Part shown: in pieces, positions 9,791-21,389 of the stretch | Layout: each line of letters begins with the position of its first letter | How positions within the stretch are numbered: the first letter of the stretch is position 1 | Assembly (NCBI GenBank): GCA_033807775.1 | Contig: CM066314.1 | Location: 92,048,929 to 92,112,928, forward strand | DNA: 64,000 nt | Direction: 5' to 3' | Origin: Saussurea involucrata | Taxonomy: Eukaryota; Streptophyta; Magnoliopsida; Asterales; Asteraceae | Notes under the pieces: model-generated | What the model was told of the DNA's origin: nothing | Database searches by the model: none | What the model saw: only the letters and a program-made list of their open reading frames with translations | Made by a program: the position numbers and the translations under genes

Positions 9791-12700
9791 TCATTGTCGT
9801 GTTGCGTATTGCCTCTGCTTGGACTTGTGATAGGGCATTCTGTAAGTCTGCAGGAGTAATGCCCTCTGTTCTGTTGGATTTTTCGTATTCATTTGTTCAA
9901 GGAAATTTTTGACAGAGTCCCTGAAAGCAGAAGTTGCAGTTGTTCCGAATTCCTGAGCTGCAGAAGTGGCTGTTGCTTTGGCAGTAGTTTCGGCAGAAGA
10001 CTTCATCTCTGAGATGGCGGTTTTTACCTCTGTGGACAAATTCTCCATTTTGGTGTTCAGATTCAGGATAGCCGTAGATGTTGTCTCTGTAAAGGAATTG
10101 AAAGAGCTTTGCAACTCTTTCATTGTTTGGTTCACAGAGGTGAGAAGGGTTTGGAACTCATCCCTTGATACTTGTGTTCCTTGTGTAACCTCTGGAGGAA
10201 CACATTCGTCTCCAGAGTGAGTCCCTGTTTCTGGGACACCTTCGTTCATCCTTGTTTGTACGATGGGGGTGGAAGGATTTCCTTCTGATCCTCGAGAAGA
10301 AACCTGAGTTTCGATCTCTACAGAAGTTCTGTGAAGAACAGTGTCCAAATCCACTCCAGAGGTGGTTATTGGAATGTCCTTCTGTTGACTGGGAGACTTG
10401 TCTAGAGTCTCTTCGTCTCTGTGCTCACTACTTCTCTCTGAAAGAAGTTTTGGTCCTAATGTGTGCGTGGCAGAGGAAACGAATTCCTCTGTAGGGTGTT
10501 CTAGGGTGATCTGGGGCGACTGATCACGAACAATAGGTGAGTCTCTTTGAGGAGACTCCCTAGGAATGGATTCCCCGGTTTCTGTGGGCACAGAGGTTGA
10601 AAGAGTAACCTCTGGCTGGATGGGTTGGGTTAGGATCGAGCTGTGCTGCTCTTTTTCAATAACTCCTTCTGCAGCTAGTCCTGCGGAGTTAGAAATGTGG
10701 GTTGCACTGGGAGTTGGTTTTGGTTGTGTGCCTCTATTTATCCATGCATCTTTTCTTGCTTCTTCCTTTGTTAAGCATCCAAGCACTACATCATTGTCTA
10801 TCATTTCATCCTCTGTAGCTATCCTACGGCTTGGTGCTTCTTCCCTAGGTTCTGTTGAAGTTCCTTGCTCTGGTCGTAAGAAGTCATACATTTGATGAGA
10901 TCCGAATAATCTCATGGCATGTGGATGATAGAGACCTTTACGTATCCAAACAGCTTCTTCTTCATCTGAATCTGTCTCTAAGACCTCTATTCCTGTCTCT
11001 GTTGTTGCAAATCCCTCTGTTTGTACAACTTCGGCCCCTTTTCCTTTTTCTTCTTCCATCATTTTCTCAGAAGCCTCTGTAATTTCACCTCTATTCCACT
11101 CAGCTTCTGTTTGTTCTATTTCTTCTGAAGTTGGGTTTGGACTTCTTCTGTGGACGTCCAATCCTTGAATGAAAGGGTTTTGTAAAATAACAGGGGTGTT
11201 GGCTGGCTGATCTCTGGGTGTTGTGTCATCTTCTTGCAGATATGTGTCAATGCCATAAATGAAGAAGTCTTGTTCTTCTGGAGAGTGGTGGTCGAGAGGT
11301 TGTGTCGTCCACCCTGCTGTATTTAGGGTGTTGGCAATGTCAGGGTTCTATAAGAAGTAGTTCAGGTCTCCTTGGTGAGCAAATCTATCTGGAGATTGAT
11401 AGGGTGATTGATACTTTTCTGTAGCCATTTCTTCTTCTGCAACTTATTCTTCAACAGTTTCCTCTTCTGCAATGGTAACCAACTTTTCAAGTGATTTACC
11501 ATGCTTCTTTTGGGTTTACCTTCTCTTAGGATTTGGTGCCCCTTCCTCTGTTGATTTCGATCTTCTTTTCTTCTTCATTTTTGGGGAATAAGGAGGAGCA
11601 AAGGAGCCAATTTATGTGGCATGAGGAGGTGAAGGTTGATCTTCTGCAGCGCTTGTTGAGGTGCCTTCTGCAGTTTTTCTCTTCTTAGCTTTTGGAGTAG
11701 ATGCAGAGGTTTTTGAGGAAGACTTCTTTCCCATAAGTTCTGCACGTTTGGTTATAAAGCTGAGTTGAATAGCCATCTGCTTTGCTAACTTCTGATCCTT
11801 TTCTTCTTGAGTGGAAAGAGGTTTTGCTATCATTGTTCCTAGGGGGACACCTAAACGCGGGGGTGTCATAGGACTCGGTTTAGGAGTTCTATGATCGCGT
11901 ATATACTCTTTCTTAAGGGATTTATTCGATGCGTAGCGCAGAAGCTTCTTTGACAGAGGTCTGCAGTGTGAGTAGCCATCAGTATGATCAGTGGGGGTAT
12001 TCTTGTTCATCGGGAACTGTTTGGGAGTTGGTCCTTCCATTGGCCAGTTTTGGATTAGCAGTAGAGGTTCGAACAGTACTCCCAATATTCTTTGGAATTG
12101 CAGAGGTGGTAGAAAGTTGGGATCGTTCTCTTTGACCCTTCTCGTGTTGTTCTTTCTGTCGATGGTGTTTATGATCTCTTGCATCATTATTGTCGCATAA
12201 TCTAGTGGAAGATCATAGTAAACCCCATACATGATGCTCAAGATTTGATGTGAGCTCTGGTCAATACTCCCTATTTTCCCTGTTAGGCATCTGTTAAGAA
12301 TAGAGAACAAAGTGTTCCACATAGGTGGTAATCTTCCTCTGCGAAAGTCATTTCTCTTCCGTAGTTGGGTGTTGTACCCAAGCATTTCTACGAAGCGACA
12401 GAGCTCTTCGTCTGTTGGTTGCTCTGCATAACTCTTCAATCCCAGAAGACCCCTTGTTGGTAGGTTGAATTCAAGTGAGAACATTGTTCTGTTGAACTTG
12501 ATTTCAAGATGCTCAGATTTATCAGGTCTTGAAATGTACCATTTGATAAGAGAATCGTCTTTATCAAATCGGCAGCTTTGCCAAAATTGGTTCAGATAAA
12601 GGACTGGAATTTTGTTTGGGGTTCTTGATAGTATAGGGAAGAGGATCTGATTTTCTATTATGTTCAGAAGAATAGCATGGGCTTCGCCGAAAGCAGTGGG

Positions 12701-12937
12701 TGAGGGGACCAAATAGCAGTTGTTGGATTTGATGGGAAGTATGGTTTCGAAGTGATCTTTTGCTATGAAGGTTTGCAGGTGTGTCGTCGGAGCAAATTCT
12801 GCTGAGTCCCCGGAATCTTGTTGTTCAATAGCTCTTGCAATGTTGGGGTTTTCTGAATGTTCAGAATGGGCAGGGGAGTCTTCCGGTGAGTTTGCCGGAG
12901 AGAGTTCTTGGGAGATAGCTTTAGAAGATGAAGCCAT
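9791..12937 (-). pseudogene. SV-2 ORF3, copy 1 (3' part truncated)
   Basis: A single reading frame of 1,049 codons starts at ATG 12937 (context tcaaATGGC). It is broken by shared stops at 11612-11614 and near 11510, plus stops unique to this copy near 11445 and 11349. The N-terminal domain holds FWQSC, LPPMWNTLFSILNRCLTGK and YGVYYDLPLDYATI, recurrent in Sirevirus ORF3 proteins (compare SV-3 and SV-5). A Lys-rich segment, an acidic E-rich segment and a coiled coil near the end (TKMENLSTEVKTAISEM) follow. The C-terminal domain seen in SV-5 is missing. Function unknown; no signal peptide is apparent. Confidence 0.75.
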
Positions 12938-14220
12938 TTGATTTTAAGAACAAGGTTTTTGCAAGCTTTTACAGGGTTTTGCCGGAGAAGAAGATAAGAG
13001 TTTGTAAAAGGTTTTATGAGAGGGTAAGCTTGGTTTTTATAGGAGGGTAAAACGGTAGTATTCGAAAGAGTAAAATATATGGCAATGTATTAAAATTTGG
13101 AATCCGTACTCGAGTTTGAGCGGCGGGTTCAACTTTCCAAATAAAAACGTTCCATGTACGCCCAATGAAAATGGGACACGTAGGCCTTGACAGAATATGA
13201 CAGGACGTCGTGCGCGGCCCATTAATGCTAGGCGCGTGATGTTGTTTTTAGCCACATGAGTTTCACTCTCAGTAAAAGTAACCGTTATTACTTCAGAAAT
13301 GCCCAGATTACAAAATGGCGGAACTTTTGTGTTTTACAGAAGCTCTGTGATTTTGAAAATCTTGAGTTTTAACCTCTTCTCATATATCTCATTGTTGTCA
13401 TGACTCTGAAGGTTCTTCTTTGAACGAAAACGTTTGTAAAGACATTGGAGAGGATCAATAGGATTTTGTCAAGAAATTTTACTCACAGAGGTTTTGTAGC
13501 TCTGATGGAACTTGCAGAAGCTCTGTGAGAGCCAGCAGAAGCTCTATGAGAGAAAAAATCTTATAACTTGAATTCTATTTACTTTCTGATCATCTAATTT
13601 TTGATCTGTGTTAAGAGATGTTTTCGCACATTATTGAAAGTTGGTGTCCGAGAAAACTATTTTGATAAACGTTTTGTTCGAGAAGGTCATGGTGTGTGTT
13701 GTCGGTTTCCGAGATAACATTCCAAAAGATCGACAGAGGGTTAATTTGTGATCACAGAGCATATTTCCTGCAGAACCTCTGTTGAGCTCAGCAGAAGCTC
13801 TATGACCTTAAATTTCTCCTATTTCGAATTTTGTTAAACTTTTTGAACTTTTGATTTTTGAAATGTTATTCATAGTTTATTTAGGACATATTTGACAATT
13901 GTTGTCCTAGAAAATTGTTTTCCAAAAACCTTTTGTGCGAGAGACATACCTTTTGGTTCTTCTGTTCTCGGCAGTTTTGTCTTACTTCTGTCGATGGAGA
14001 ATTATCGACATTCTTCTTTGGCTTTCCTTTGAAAGATTTACCTCTGTAGATCATTTCAGGGTCCCTTTTTCTCCCCCTTGATCTAATCACTTCTGTAGAT
14101 CAAGAATTTTCCTTTTGCTCCCCCTTGATCTATGCTTGGTTCAAAAAAATGGTAATATTTGTATTGAGCATAGATCATGTTTACCAGAGGTTCTGTAAGG
14201 GTTATCAGAAGATCTGAGCG
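12938..14220 (-). other. SV-2 upstream spacer of ORF3, copy 1
   Basis: Non-coding. It contains the candidate TATA box (13034-13041), many palindrome-like copies of acagaagctctgtg and related CAGAG/CTCTG motifs (for example around 13340, 13525 and 13790), and internal PPT-like agggggag stretches on the minus strand near 14075 and 14125. It ends at the duplication junction. Confidence 0.6.
13034..13041 (-). promoter_or_regulatory. Candidate internal TATA box for SV-2 ORF3, copy 1
   Basis: The minus strand reads CCTATAAAAACC, with the TATA about 97-104 bp before ATG 12937. The leader after a start about 30 bp downstream has no ATG and contains a TC-rich patch. Confidence 0.5.
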
Positions 14221-16799
14221 GAGGTGGTTATTGGAATGTCCTTCTGTTGACTGGGAGACTTGTCTAGAGTCTCTTCGTCTCTGTGCTCACTACTTCTCTC
14301 TGAAAGAAGTTTTGGTCCTAATGTGTGCGTGGCAGAGGAAACGAATTCCTCTGTAGGGTGTTCTAGGGTGATCTGGGGCGACTGATCACGAACAATAGGT
14401 GAGTCTCTTTGAGGAGACTCCCTAGGAATGGATTCCCCGGTTTCTGTGGGCACAGAGGTTGAATGAGTAACCTCTGGCTGGATGGGTTGGGTTAGGATCG
14501 AGCTGTGCTGCTCTTTTTCAATAACTCCTTCTGCAGCTAGACCTGCGGAGTTAGAAATGTGGGTTGCACTGGGAGTTGGTTTTGGTTGTGTGCCTCTATT
14601 TATCCATGCTTCTTTTCTTGCTTCTTCCTTTGTTAAGCATCCAAGCACTACATCATTGTCTATCATTTCATCCTCTGTAGCTATCCTACGGCTTGGTGCT
14701 TCTTCCCTAGGTTCTGTTGAAGTTCCTTGCTCTGGTCGTAAGAAGTCATACATTTGATGAGATCCGAATAATCTCATGGCATGTGGATGATAGAGACCTT
14801 TACGTATCCAAACAGCTTCTTCTTCATCTGAATCTGTCTCTAAGACCTCTATTCCTGTCTCTGTTGTTGCAAATCCCTCTGTTTGTACAACTTCGGCCCC
14901 TTTTCCTTTTTCTTCTTCCATCATTTTCTCAGAAGCCTCTGTAATTTCACCTCTATTCCACTCAGCTTCTGTTTGTTCTATTTCTTCTGAAGTTGGGTTT
15001 GGACTTCTTCTGTGGACGTCCAATCCTTGAATGAAAGGGTTTTGTAAAATAACAGGGGTGTTGGCTGGCTGATCTCTGGGTGTTGTGTCATCTTCTTGCA
15101 GATATGTGTCAATGCCATAAATGAAGAAGTCTTGTTCTTCTGGAGAGTGGTGGTCGAGAGGTTGTGTCGTCCACCCTGCTGTATTTAGGGTGTTGGCAAT
15201 GTCAGGGTTCTGTAAGAAGTCGTTCAGGTCTCCTTGGTGAGCAAATCTATCTGGAGATTGATAGGGTGATTGATACTTTTCTGTAGCCATTTCTTCTTCT
15301 GCAACTTCTTCTTCAACAGTTTCCTCTTCTGCAATGGTAACCAACTTTTCAAGTGATTTACCATGCTTCTTTTTGGTTTACCTTCTCTTAGGATTTGGTG
15401 CCCCTTCCTCTGTTGATTTCGATCTTCTTTTCTTCTTCATTTTTGGGGAATAAGGAGGAGCAAAGGAGCCAATTTATGTGGCATGAGGAGGTGAAGGTTG
15501 ATCTTCTGCAGCGCTTGTTGAGGTGCCTTCTGCAGTTTTTCTCTTCTTAGCTTTTGGAGTAGATGCAGAGGTTTTTGAGGAAGACTTCTTTCCCATAAGT
15601 TCTGCACGTTTGGCTATAAAGCTGAGTTGAATAGCCATCTGCTTTGCTAACTCCTGATCCTTTTCTTCTTGAGTGGAAAGAGGTTTTGCTATCATTGTTC
15701 CTAGGGGGACACCTAAACGCGGGGGTGTCATAGGACTCGGTTTAGGAGTTCTATGATCGCGTATATACTCTTTCTTAAGGGATTTATTCGATGCGTAGCG
15801 CAGAAGCTTCTTTGACAGAGGTCTGCAGTGTGAGTAGCCATCAGTATGATCAGTGGGGGTATTCTTGTTCATCGGGAACTGTTTGGGAGTTGGTCCTTCC
15901 ATTGGCCAGTTTTGGATTAGCAGTAGAGGTTCGAACAGTACTCCCAATATTCTTTGGAATTGCAGAGGTGGTAGAAAGTTGGGATCGTTCTCTTTGACCC
16001 TTCTCGTGTTGTTCTTTCTGTCGATGGTGTTTATGATCTCTTGCATCATTATTGTCGCATAATCTAGTGGAAGATCATAGTAAACCCCATACATGATGCT
16101 CAAGATTTGATGTGAGCTCTGGTCAATACTCCCTATTTTCCCTGTTAGGCATCTGTTAAGAATAGAGAACAAAGTGTTCCACATAGGTGGTAATCTTCCT
16201 CTGCGAAAGTCATTTCTCTTCCGTAGTTGGGTGTTGTACCCAAGCATTTCTACGAAGCGACAGAGCTCTTCGTCTGTTGGTTGCTCTGCATAACTCTTCA
16301 ATCCCAGAAGACCCCTTGTTGGTAGGTTGAATTCAAGTGAGAACATTGTTCTGTTGAACTTGATTTCAAGATGCTCAGATTTATCATGTCTTGAAATGTA
16401 CCATTTGATAAGAGAATCGTCTTTATCAAATCGGCAGCTTTGCCAAAATTGGTTCAGATAAAGGACTGGAATTTTGTTTGGGGTTCTTGATAGTATAGGG
16501 AAGAGGATCTGATTTTCTATTATGTTCAGAAGAATAGCATGGGCTTCGCCGAAAGCAGTGGGTGAGGGGACCAAATAGCAGTTGTTGGATTTGATGGGAA
16601 GTATGGTTTCGAAGTGATCTTTTGCTATGAAGGTTTGCAGGTGTGTCGTCGGAGCAAATTCTGCTGAGTCCCCGGAATCTTGTTGTTCAATAGCTCTTGC
16701 AATGTTGGGGTTTTCTGAATGTTCAGAATGGGCAGGGGAGTCTTCCGGTGAGTTTGCCGGAGAGAGTTCTTGGGAGATAGCTTTAGAAGATGAAGCCAT
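14205..16799 (-). pseudogene. SV-2 ORF3, copy 2 (cut at the duplication junction)
   Basis: It starts at ATG 16799 and is nearly identical to copy 1. The first open stretch is 441 aa (15474-16799) and the second, in the same frame, runs 14205-15344. Two stops are shared with copy 1, but the two stops that copy 1 has near 11445 and 11349 are sense codons here. After ...DIPITTS the frame runs across the junction near 14221 into spacer sequence and ends after four foreign residues. It lies directly downstream of the pol spacer and is therefore in the ancestral position relative to pol. Confidence 0.75.
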
Positions 16800-18223
16800 T
16801 TGATTTTAAGAACAAGGTTTTTGCAAGCTTTTACAGGGTTTTGCCGGAGAAGAAGATAAGAGTTTGTAAAAGGTTTTATGAGAGGGTAAGCTTGGTTTTT
16901 ATAGGAGGGTAAAACGGTAGTATTCGAAAGAGTAAAATATATGGCAATGTATTAAAATTTGGAATCCGTACTCGAGTTTGAGCGGCGGGTTCAACTTTCC
17001 AAATAAAAACGTTCCATGTACGCCCAATGAAAATGGGACACGTAGGCCTTGACAGAATATGACAGGACGTCGTGCGCGGCCCATTAATGCTAGGCGCGTG
17101 ATGTTGTTTTTAGCCACATGAGTTTCACTCTCAGTAAAAGTAACCGTTATTACTTCAGAAATGCCCAGATTACAAAATGGCGGAACTTTTGTGTTTTACA
17201 GAAGCTCTGTGATTTTGAAAATCTTGAGTTTTAACCTCTTCTCATATATCTCATTGTTGTCATGACTCTGAAGGTTCTTCTTTGAACGAAAACGTTTGTA
17301 AAGACATTGGAGAGGATCAATAGGATTTTGTCAAGAAATTTTACTCACAGAGGTTTTGTAGCTCTGATGGAACTTGCAGAAGCTCTGTGAGAGCCAGCAG
17401 AAGCTCTATGAGAGAAAAAATCTTATAACTTGAATTCTATTTACTTTCTGATCATCTAATTTTTGATCTGTGTTAAGAGATGTTTTCGCACATTATTGAA
17501 AGTTGGTGTCCGAGAAAACTATTTTGATAAACGTTTTGTTCGAGAAGGTCATGGTGTGTGTTGTCGGTTTCCGAGATAACATTCCAAAAGATCGACAGAG
17601 GGTTAATTTGTGATCACAGAGCATATTTCCTGCAGAACCTCTGTTGAGCTCAGCAGAAGCTCTATGACCTTAAATTTCTCCTATTTCGAATTTTGTTAAA
17701 CTTTTTGAACTTTTGATTTTTGAAATGTTATTCATAGTTTATTTAGGACATATTTGACAATTGTTGTCCTAGAAAACTGTTTTCCAAAAACCTTTTGTGC
17801 GAGAGACATACCTTTTGGTTCTTCTGTTCTCGGCAGTTTTGTCTTACTTCTGTCGATGGAGAATTATCGACATTCTTCTTTGGCTTTCCTTTGAAAGATT
17901 TACCTCTGTAGATCATTTCAGGGTCCCTTTTTCTCCCCCTTGATCTAATCACTTCTGTAGATCAAGAATTTTCCTTTTGCTCCCCCTTGATCTATGCTTG
18001 GTTCAAAAAAATGGTAATATTTGTATTGAGCATAGATCATGTTTACCAGAGGTTCTGTAAGGGTTATCAGAAGATCTGAGCGGACCCACAGAGGCTCTGT
18101 AACCAAGAATTATTTTTGCACAAAAAAATACATACAGAAATAAATTTATCAATGCAATAACTTAAGTAATAATAGATATTTATACTTATTTACAGAAGAT
18201 AAAGTTATACTTACAGAGGATTT
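16800..18223 (-). other. SV-2 pol-ORF3 spacer (ancestral copy)
   Basis: Non-coding sequence between RNase H and ORF3. 16800-18084 belongs to duplication unit 2 and mirrors 12938-14222. The remaining 18085-18223 follows the pol stop. CAGAG/CTCTG motifs are frequent. Confidence 0.6.
16896..16903 (-). promoter_or_regulatory. Candidate internal TATA box for SV-2 ORF3, copy 2
   Basis: Same sequence and spacing as the box at 13034-13041, offset by 3,862 bp. Confidence 0.5.
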
Positions 18224-19318
18224 TCACACCATGTTAATCATTCCTAACTTACCCACCAAGAAGTTGAATCTTTTCTCGTTTAGTGCTTTGGTGAATAAGT
18301 CAGCGAGTTGATATTCTGTGGGCACGAAATGCCTTTCGATTGTACCGTATTCAACATGATGTTTCAAGAAATGGTACCTTATATCAAATATGCTTGGTTT
18401 TTTAGTGTTGCACAGGGTTGGCAGAGATAGCAATGGCACTTTTGGAATCACAGAAGATGGGTATTTTGAACAGGATGTGGCCGTAGTCTTTTAGCTGAGT
18501 CTTCATCCATAGAACCTGAGAACAACAGCTTGCAGCAGCAACGTATTCAGCTTCTGCAGTGGATGTGGAGACACAATTCTTCTTCTTGGAGGTCCAACTG
18601 ACTAGTTTACCACCTAGGAATTGACAACTCCCAGAAGTACTCTTTCTGTCGAGCATGCATCCTCCATAGTCTGAATCTGTATAAGCTTTAAGACTAAAAC
18701 CAGAGTTCTTTGGATACCAGAGACCAAGATTGTTGGTCCCCTTCAGGTATCTAAAGATTCTCTTTACAGCATCATAATGTGATTTCTTTGGATTAGCTTG
18801 ATAACATGCACAAAGGCATGTGGCATGCATAATGTCAGGTCTGCTTGCTGTTAAGTATAACAGAGATCCAATCATGCCTCTGTAGAGAGTACATTCTACA
18901 GAAATACCATTTGGATCTAAGAATAACTTATTTTCAGTGGCCATTGGAGTCTACATTGCAGAGGTATCAGAGAGATTATATTTTAAAAGTATGTCAGAGA
19001 CATATTTGGCTTGATTTATAAAAATTCCCTCTGAAGATTGTTTGACTTGAAGTCCGAGGAAGAATGTTAATTCTCCCATCATACTCATTTCAAACTCACT
19101 CTGCATGAGTTTTTCAAAAATTTTGCACTCTTCTGAATTTGTAGACCCAAAAATTATGTCATCTACGTATATTTGTACAAGCATTATCTCACTACTTTTG
19201 CGTTTATAGAATAAGGTAGTATCTGTTGTACCTCTGTTGTAGCCATTGACTAGAAGGAATGTAGAAAGTCGTTCGTACCAAGCTCTTGGAGCCTGTTTTA
19301 GTCCGTATAGAGCCTTTT
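18224..19318 (-). pseudogene. pol: SV-2 pol, 3' part: RT C-terminal half and RNase H
   Basis: It continues RT on the far side of GY-2: KALYGLKQAPRAWYE near 19300, YVDDIIFGST near 19150, MGELTFFLGLQVKQ near 19060, then RNase H with AYTDSDYGG and STAEAEYVAAASCCSQ, ending GMINMV and a stop at 18224. Once GY-2 and one target-site copy are set aside, the frame is the same as in the 5' part (27706-30063). Damage: stops near 18945 and 18402 and a one-base insertion near 18390. Confidence 0.9.
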
Positions 19319-21374
19319 TGTAAAGCCGTGTCCCGGTATGTAATTTCTTTTATTAATTCTTTTCTTTTAAGTTTGATTTAAGGTGGTTTCCGTTAACGGG
19401 GTTAGTCGAGTTAGACCTAATCGAAAAAAAAAGGGTCGGAATTTTGGTTAGTTGCGAGAAAGTTAAGTTGAGGGACCATTTGTGTCAAGGGCCAAAACTT
19501 AAACTATATTTCGGCCCATGACTTTCTCAAACCAATTCCATATTTGTGGCTTGTGTGTTTGTGGCGTGAATGGCAAGGAAAACAAAGAAATCAAATAGAA
19601 ACCATAAGAAAAGAACCCTACGGCCTCCCTCCCTCATGTTTCCCTCGACCGAGACCCCCCATTCGGTCTTCTTCGCCGCTGCCGTGCAACCCCACCGCCG
19701 CCGCTGGCGTTACCGACCGCCGGAGAGAGAGAGGAACAGCGAGAGAGGAAGTAGGAGCCGACCGTTTGCTGCTGCGTTTCCGTTGTAGAGGTAAGACCGT
19801 CTCTCTTTCTTCTCGTTTTTATTCGTCGCCTTCAACCGTTAAACCACCGCCGTCGACTCTGCTGCCGCCGTGCCCCGCTGCCGGAGGTGGCAGTGGGTGG
19901 TGCCCGTGGCGGAACCCTAAAACCACCTCTGACCGTAACCTTAAACCGCCGTAGCGGAACCCGAATCGTATAAACCGAACGCGTAAACCGTTTTAAAAGT
20001 TATCATTTTATGTGTTTTGTCTAAATCTGCCACTGTCTTGCGTTAACCATAACTTTTTCTCCGTAGCTCGGTTTGAGGCGAAACTGGTGCCCACGGTTCA
20101 CGTTCTGGGTCGGGCACATTTTCCGTGTTTTAGCGGAAATCTGGTTCGGCCTCTAGCTAGGTGAAAAAGTGGTCGTTTTTACAGCAGTTCGTCATTTTAT
20201 GTAAAAAACTGCAGTTTCTGTCCCTGTCTTGCGTTAGCCGTAACTCTTTACTCGTAACTCGGATTGGGGTGAAACCGGTGCCAAAAGTTCCCTTTCCGAG
20301 TCTAGTAACTTTTCTGTGTTTTGTGAAAAATCCAGTTCGGAACGTAGCATAGGCCAAATCGTCGTTTTATACCGGTAGCTGCTGTTTTTCACTGTTCTGC
20401 GAACCATTCTTATAAAATCCGTATTTAATTGTAGAAAAATCGTTAGGAGGTGTATAATATGTCCTTGGAACCCTATCTCAGAGTACTTTCTGGTCATGTA
20501 ATTTAATTGAGGTTTTTCTGGGTTTAAATGGGTCGGATCAGGTCCCGAACAGACCTGTTCGGTTAGACCGAAAAGTCGTTTTAGTGACGGATTAGGTGTG
20601 CGTCGTATTTTAGGGTCCGGGTCTCGTGTAAATACTTTTTGACGTTCGTCTAGGTGTCGGGAAGTGATCTTGGATTTGTGGAGCTTGAATTATTAATTGT
20701 GAGCTAGGCGCGCTTACGAGGTGAGTTCTCTCACTATATCTAATAACGGTTGTTTTATCATTGCTGTAGTACATGTGTTGTAGCTTTATGTGATTGTGTT
20801 GTGGAACTAGATAGTGGGGTGTCTAGTTGATACTATGTTGTCATGTTAACTCGGTGGGACCGAGGATTCGGCGGGGCCGGAGATTTTATACGCGGGTGGC
20901 GTAGAGACTCGGTGGGACCGGGGATTCGGCGGGACCGGAGATGTTATCATGTGGTCGGTGGGACCGACTTGTGCCTTTTAGGTGGGTGGGTGTGGATATA
21001 CATGTTTATGATTTGTTCGTAGACTGGTATGTTTGTTATGTGTATCTATCTGTTATAGGGGTAATGTGGAATAACTGTGTTATCTATAGTGGTTGAATTC
21101 ACTAAGCTTCGTGCTTACCCCTTCCCAATAAATCATTGTTTCAGGTGCGAGTAGCTCCAAGGCGTGATGGGTACACACTGGCGCGCGTGAAGAGCTGATT
21201 TTTATATCGTTTTATGATTTTCATTTTTAAACTATTTATTCCGCTGTTTATTGTTTTTAGAGAATAATTATTCTTGGGTTGCAAATGAAACGATTTGGGT
21301 TATTTAACGAGTTTAATTAATGAAATGTCATATTTAAAAAAATTTAAATTCCTTGTAATTTTTGGGACGTTACA
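19319..21374 (+). repeat. GY-2 5' LTR
   Basis: 2,056 bp, starting TGTAAAGCCGTG and ending gacgttaca. A GC-rich segment (about 19615-19960) looks open as a 136-aa ORF but is identical in both LTRs and has no recognisable domain; I treat it as leader, not a gene. A repeat block with cggtgggaccg lies at 20850-20960. About five single-base differences from the 3' LTR are seen. Confidence 0.95.
20850..20960. repeat. Imperfect GC-rich repeats in the GY-2 5' LTR
   Basis: Four or five imperfect copies around cggtgggaccg and attcggcggg occur in a region otherwise AT-rich. The same block is at about 27181-27291 in the 3' LTR. A related motif (cggttggaccgatgttcggc) appears twice in the interior at 25165-25245. 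Confidence 0.8.
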
Positions 21375-21377
21375 ACT

Positions 21378-21389
21378 TGGTATCAGAGC
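21378..21389 (+). other. GY-2 primer-binding site (initiator tRNA-Met)
   Basis: TGGTATCAGAGC, 3 bp after the 5' LTR. Confidence 0.92.

Larger units (their letters stand above)
10359..18084. repeat. Tandem duplication of a 3,862-bp segment inside SV-2
   Basis: Unit 1 (about 10359-14220) is repeated as unit 2 (about 14221-18082) in direct orientation, offset exactly 3,862 bp throughout. The units are near-identical; by eye I find about 11 single-base differences. At the junctions, ...gagcgga joins ggtgg at 14221 but cccac at 18085, leaving a 2-bp ga overlap shared by both parents. The unit carries the 5' two thirds of ORF3, its promoter and part of the pol-ORF3 spacer, and is not itself a mobile element. 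Confidence 0.95.

Noticed and set aside
13037..13255. 72-aa minus-strand open frame (and its copy at 16899-17117)
   Set aside because: Overlaps the candidate ORF3 promoter and has no motif; duplicated only because the segment is duplicated.
19544..19954. GC-rich 136-aa open frame (repeated at 25875-26285)
   Set aside because: It lies wholly inside both GY-2 LTRs, has no domain, is low-complexity Pro/Arg/Ser, and overlaps a second open frame of similar quality; more likely untranslated leader.
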